Shown piece after piece: positions 14,621 through 17,749 of a stretch of 17,749 nt of DNA. The notes under the pieces are model-generated. The model made no database searches and had not been told where the DNA came from. It was given only the letters and a program-made list of their open reading frames with translations. Both the position numbers and the translations under genes were made by a program. Source of the DNA: Succinatimonas sp. CAG:777 (GTDB lineage: Bacteria > Pseudomonadota > Gammaproteobacteria > Enterobacterales > Succinivibrionaceae). The stretch spans positions 52,273-70,021 of the forward strand of contig HF987953.1 in assembly GCA_000431835.1 (NCBI GenBank). The letters are read 5' to 3'. The stretch's first letter is position 1. Each line of letters opens with the position of its first letter.

Positions 14621-17254
14621 ATGTACATGACAACTGATCAGATACGTACAGCGTATTTGAAATTCTTTGAGGATCACGGACACACCATCGTCCGCTCTAG
14701 CTCACTAGTTCCATACAATGATCCTACCTTGCTGTTCACTAACGCAGGTATGAATCAGTTCAAGGATATTTATTTAGGTAAAGAGAAGCGCTCTTATGTA
14801 CGCGCTACTACCGCCCAGAAATGTGTTCGCGCTGGCGGTAAGCAGAATGATTTAGATAACGTAGGTTACACCGCACGTCACCACACTTTCTTCGAGATGT
14901 TAGGTAACTTCAGTTTCGGTGACTACTTCAAGAAAGAAGCAATTACATTTGCTTGGACTCTTTTAACTGAGGTTTATAAGTTACCTAAAGAGTCTTTAAT
15001 GGTTACTGTATACGAGAAAGATGATGAAGCTTATGACATTTGGAATAAGCAGATTGGTCTTCCTCCTGAGAAGATTGTTCGTATTGGCGATAACAAAGGT
15101 GGTCTATACGAGTCAGACAACTTCTGGCAGATGGGCGATACCGGTCCTTGCGGTCCTTGCTCAGAAATCTTCTACGATCACGGTGAAGACGTACAGGGAG
15201 GACCTCCAGGATCACCTGATGAAGACGGTGACAGATTCATTGAGATCTGGAACATTGTGTTCATGCAGTACAACCGTAAGATCGATGGCTCCTTTGAGAA
15301 ATTAGCAAAGCCTATGATCGATAACGGTCTAGGTCTAGAGCGTATCGCTGCTGTGTTACAGGGCGTTCACTCAAACTATGATATCGACTTGTTCGTATCA
15401 TTAGAAAAAGAAGCTGCTAATGTTTTAGGCGTAACTGACTTAAGCTCTAAGTCTTTACGTGTTATCGCAGACCACATCCGTTCATGCTCATTCTTAATCG
15501 CTGATGGAGTTTTACCTTCAAACGAAGGTCGTGGCTACGTATTACGTCGTATTATTCGTCGTGCTGTTCGTCATGGCAGACTGTTAGGCGCTAAGGATGT
15601 ATTCTTCTACAAGTTAGTAGGTAAGCTCTGCGAGTTAATGGGCAATGCATACCCAGAGTTAATCGAGCAGCGTGCTTTAATCGAGCGTACCTTAAAGAAA
15701 GAAGAAGAGCAGTTCTTAAATACTCTTGATAGAGGTCTAGCTCTATTAGAGAACGAGTTAGCTAAGTTAGGTGACAGCAAGAACTTCCCTGGCGACATCG
15801 CCTTCAAGTTATACGATACCTACGGCTTCCCAGCAGACTTAACTCAGGACGTTGTACGTGACCGTGGTTACGTTGTTGATATGGCTGGCTTTGATAAGTG
15901 CATGGCTGAGCAAAAAGCTCGTGCAAAGTCAGCATCAACTTTCGGTATTGACTACAACAAAGAATTAAAGATCACTGAGAACACTGTATTTACAGGTTAC
16001 GATTCTCTGTCTTCAGAAGGCAAGATCACTCACATCTTCAAGGATGGTGCTGAGGTTGATTCAATTGCAACTGATGAGAATGCTGTTATCGTATTAGATA
16101 AGACTCCATTCTACGGTGAGATGGGTGGTCAGGTAGGCGATAAGGGTGTTATCACTATTGGAGAGAATGCTCGTTTTATCGTTGAAGATACCAAGCATGT
16201 TGCAAAAGCTACAATCCATGTAGGTCGTGTCGATATCGGTGAGTTCGATAAGAACGCTACTGTAAATGCAACTGTAGACGCTAAGGTAAGAGCTGAAATT
16301 GCAAAGCATCACAGTGCAACCCACTTATTAGATGCTGCATTACGCCAGGTAATTTGCGATAGCGTAGCTCAGAAGGGGTCATATGTTGATGATACCAAGT
16401 TACGTTTTGACTACTCACACTCACAGCCATTAACTGCAACAGAAAAGCAGCAGGTAGCTGATCTTGTAAATAGCAAGATCCAGCAGAACCTAAAGGTTAA
16501 GACTGCTGTAATGGATCTTGAAGAGGCTAAGAAATCAGGCGCTATTGCTCTGTTCGATGAGAAGTATGAAGACAAAGTTCGCGTAGTTTCAATGGGGGAT
16601 TTCTCAAAGGAATTATGCGGTGGTACTCATACTGTAGCAACAGGTGATTTAGGCGTATTCGTACTGTTATCTGACGAGTCTATTGCTTCAGGCATCCGCC
16701 GTATTGAAGCCTTAGTAGGTCAGGCTGCAGTTGACTACTTAGATGGTATGTTTGCTGAAGTATCAAAGGCAAAGGCTCTGTTAAAGGTTGGTGGCAATGC
16801 TTCAATTGCTACAAAGGCTGAACAGGTACTTGATCACTCTAAGAGCTTAGAGAAAGAGAATGAGCAGTTAAAAGAGAAGATTGTAGCCCTAGAGTGTGCT
16901 GCATTAGTCTCAAGTGCTCATGAAGTTAAGGGCGTTAAGGTAATTGCAACTAAGATTGATAATTACTCAGCTAAAGAACTTCGTGTTGCAGTAGATGATT
17001 TAAAAGTACGTCTACCAAGCTCAATTATCGTTTTAGGCTCTGTAACAGAAGACAATAAGGTAAACTTAATTGCTGCTGTTTCAAAGGATTTAACTGCTAA
17101 AGTTAAGGCTGGCGATTTAATTCGTGAAGTTGCATCATATGTCGGTGGCAAGGGCGGTGGTCGTCCTGATATGGCACAGGCTGGTGGTACACAGCCTGAG
17201 GGTTTGAACAAGGCTCTGTCTGCAGTTGACTCATTAGTAAGTGAGCGTATTTAA
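14621..17254 (+). CDS. alaS: Alanine--tRNA ligase
   Basis: AlaRS charges tRNA-Ala and hydrolyses mischarged Ser- and Gly-tRNA-Ala. The 877 residues match E. coli (876) nearly end to end. The class II catalytic core spans about 1-245 (SSSLVPYNDPTLLFTNAGMN; TARHHTFFEMLGNFSFGDYF; GDTGPCGPCSEIFYDHG; GLGLERIAAVLQ). The tRNA-recognition domain follows (RVIADHIRSC; GRGYVLRRIIRRAVRHG). The editing domain has the four zinc-site residues His564 and His568 (HHSATH) and Cys666 and His670 (CGGTH). The C-Ala domain has a coiled coil and the glycine-rich GGKGGGRPDMAQAGG (from about 842). AGGA at 14608-14611 favours ATG 14621 over the in-frame ATG at 14627. csrA follows after 6 nt, a conserved pairing in gammaproteobacteria. 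Confidence 0.98.
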   Translation: MYMTTDQIRTAYLKFFEDHGHTIVRSSSLVPYNDPTLLFTNAGMNQFKDIYLGKEKRSYVRATTAQKCVRAGGKQNDLDNVGYTARHHTFFEMLGNFSFGDYFKKEAITFAWTLLTEVYKLPKESLMVTVYEKDDEAYDIWNKQIGLPPEKIVRIGDNKGGLYESDNFWQMGDTGPCGPCSEIFYDHGEDVQGGPPGSPDEDGDRFIEIWNIVFMQYNRKIDGSFEKLAKPMIDNGLGLERIAAVLQGVHSNYDIDLFVSLEKEAANVLGVTDLSSKSLRVIADHIRSCSFLIADGVLPSNEGRGYVLRRIIRRAVRHGRLLGAKDVFFYKLVGKLCELMGNAYPELIEQRALIERTLKKEEEQFLNTLDRGLALLENELAKLGDSKNFPGDIAFKLYDTYGFPADLTQDVVRDRGYVVDMAGFDKCMAEQKARAKSASTFGIDYNKELKITENTVFTGYDSLSSEGKITHIFKDGAEVDSIATDENAVIVLDKTPFYGEMGGQVGDKGVITIGENARFIVEDTKHVAKATIHVGRVDIGEFDKNATVNATVDAKVRAEIAKHHSATHLLDAALRQVICDSVAQKGSYVDDTKLRFDYSHSQPLTATEKQQVADLVNSKIQQNLKVKTAVMDLEEAKKSGAIALFDEKYEDKVRVVSMGDFSKELCGGTHTVATGDLGVFVLLSDESIASGIRRIEALVGQAAVDYLDGMFAEVSKAKALLKVGGNASIATKAEQVLDHSKSLEKENEQLKEKIVALECAALVSSAHEVKGVKVIATKIDNYSAKELRVAVDDLKVRLPSSIIVLGSVTEDNKVNLIAAVSKDLTAKVKAGDLIREVASYVGGKGGGRPDMAQAGGTQPEGLNKALSAVDSLVSERI

Positions 17255-17260
17255 TACACT

Positions 17261-17449
17261 ATGTTGGTAATATCACAGAAAACTGGTGACAAAATACAGC
17301 TTGGCGGTGGTATTACCATTAGCGTATTAGAGGTAAAGGCTGGCAAAGTTCGTTTAGGCATAGATGCTCCTCGTGAAGTTTCTGTTAAGCGTCTTGGCCA
17401 GACTGAAAAAGATCCTTTCACTAAAACAGATAAAAAAGGCAATCAATAG
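17261..17449 (+). CDS. csrA: Carbon storage regulator CsrA, divergent RNA-binding edge
   Basis: CsrA is a dimeric RNA-binding protein that acts on GGA motifs in mRNA leaders and is countered by CsrB-type small RNAs. The 62 residues align without gaps to E. coli CsrA (61) through residue 44: MLVISQKTGDKIQLGG, then ITISVLEVKAGKVRLGIDAP and REVSVKR. Arg44, central to RNA binding, is kept. In strand 1, however, E. coli LTRR (4-7) is ISQK here, and the usual HREEIY after VSV is KRLGQT. The C-terminal tail (45-62) is polar and unlike the usual helix. No clear ribosome binding site precedes the ATG, so coupling to alaS is likely. Family assignment is secure; RNA specificity may differ. Confidence 0.93.
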   Translation: MLVISQKTGDKIQLGGGITISVLEVKAGKVRLGIDAPREVSVKRLGQTEKDPFTKTDKKGNQ

Positions 17450-17479
17450 TCTGTAGGGGCTAAAGATAGAAAAAAGTTC

Positions 17480-17508
17480 TTGACATTGAGTCTGTAAAAG
17501 CAGATACT
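17480..17508 (+). promoter_or_regulatory. Promoter for tRNA-Ser
   Basis: A perfect -35, TTGACA (17480-17485), is followed after 17 nt by GATACT (17503-17508; 4 of 6). The predicted start near 17515 is about 16 nt before the mature tRNA. No terminator separates csrA from this promoter, so some read-through from alaS-csrA is possible. Confidence 0.7.
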
Positions 17509-17530
17509 ATGTCACGCTTAATTTTTCAGC

Positions 17531-17625
17531 GGATAGATGACCGAGAGGCTGAAGGTACTCCCCTGCTAAGGGAGCATACGACTTTAAGGGTTGTATCGAG
17601 GGTTCGAATCCCTCTCTATCCGCCA
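17531..17625 (+). tRNA. serV: tRNA-Ser(GCU)
   Basis: Full cloverleaf of 95 nt with encoded CCA (17623-17625). The acceptor stem GGATAGA (17531-17537) pairs with TCTATCC (17615-17621), and G73 is the discriminator base as in serine tRNAs. The anticodon stem CTCCC/GGGAG closes loop CTGCTAA with anticodon GCT at 17565-17567, reading AGC/AGU codons. A long variable arm typical of tRNA-Ser and the GGTTCGAATC T-loop region follow. Position after alaS-csrA matches serV in E. coli, where arginine tRNAs come next. Confidence 0.96.
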
Positions 17626-17627
17626 CG

Positions 17628-17683
17628 CACTCAAGGTATGTTAAGATTTTGTAATTGAATTCTTGAAAATCTTTAATTGAGTG
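17628..17683. repeat. Long imperfect inverted repeat between the two tRNA genes
   Basis: The outer arms CACTCAA (17628-17634) and TTGAGTG (17677-17683) are exact complements. The inner arms AAGATTTT (17643-17650) and AAAATCTT (17666-17673) are exact, and TT/AA extends them past one bulged T. Unpaired GGTATG lies on the left side. The right arms overlap the -35 and extended -10 region of the next tRNA promoter. It may process or end the tRNA-Ser transcript, but no T run follows. Confidence 0.6.
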
Positions 17684-17690
17684 TTATAAT
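17663..17690 (+). promoter_or_regulatory. Promoter for the second tRNA
   Basis: TTGAAA (17663-17668) is followed after 16 nt by a perfect TATAAT (17685-17690), with a TGT extension (17682-17684). The predicted start near 17697 is about 24 nt before the tRNA. This is the strongest-looking promoter in the window. Confidence 0.8.
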
Positions 17691-17720
17691 TCTGCGAAAA
17701 TTTTGTCAATCAATTTGATT

Positions 17721-17749
17721 GCACCCGTAGCTCAGCTGGATAGAGTAAT
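17721..17749 (+). tRNA. 5' part of a tRNA, probably tRNA-Arg(ACG), cut by window end
   Basis: GCACCCG acceptor arm, TA, and a GCTC/GAGT D stem with loop AGCTGGATA are visible; the anticodon lies beyond the edge. The sequence closely resembles E. coli argV/argY/argZ/argQ, which also follow serV. Arginine identity is inferred from this likeness and gene order, not from the anticodon. Confidence 0.75.

Noticed and set aside
1..17749. CRISPR array, prophage, insertion sequence or integron
   Set aside because: No regularly spaced repeats, transposase, integrase or attC-like arrays were seen on either strand.

Overview
The window is ordinary gammaproteobacterial chromosome, AT-rich (roughly 38-40% GC by eye) with heavy use of TTA for leucine. 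Most genes are housekeeping genes in the order seen around relA-pyrG, nlpD-rpoS and recA-recX-alaS-csrA-serV-argV in enterics, vibrios and relatives. Composition, sequence divergence and the pruned layout suggest a host-associated Aeromonadales-type bacterium such as a Succinivibrionaceae member. That placement is inference and was not tested.

Layout, left to right. (1) The 3' half of relA, closed by a terminator. (2) A rightward cluster, pyrG-ftsB-ispD-ispF-yqaA-like, packed with gaps of 1-20 bp. It makes CTP, a division-complex coiled coil, two MEP-pathway enzymes (the first uses CTP) and a DedA-like membrane protein. (3) A 310-bp gap holding five inverted repeats, then nlpD-rpoS. (4) mutS on the minus strand, convergent with rpoS through a shared hairpin and divergent from recA. 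(5) recA-recX, separated by a hairpin. (6) An accessory pocket at about 12226-14620. It has a decayed HigB/HigA-type toxin-antitoxin module and a single-domain MetE-like methyltransferase, both on the minus strand. (7) alaS-csrA, tRNA-Ser(GCU), and the first 29 bases of a second tRNA, probably tRNA-Arg, cut by the window edge.

The genes mainly serve stress and information processing: stringent response (RelA), general stress sigma factor (RpoS), mismatch repair (MutS), recombination and its modulator (RecA/RecX), alanyl-tRNA synthesis and global post-transcriptional control (CsrA). Compared with enteric or vibrio order, the block lacks eno, truD, surE, pcm and a cinA-like gene. I found no new defence system, CRISPR array, prophage or intact mobile element. 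The points most worth a second look are a perfect 13-bp-arm palindrome inside ftsB, the dead toxin-antitoxin pair with reconstructable lesions, a strong recA promoter without a visible LexA box, a CsrA with altered RNA-binding residues, and an inverted repeat between the two tRNA genes that overlaps the second gene's promoter.
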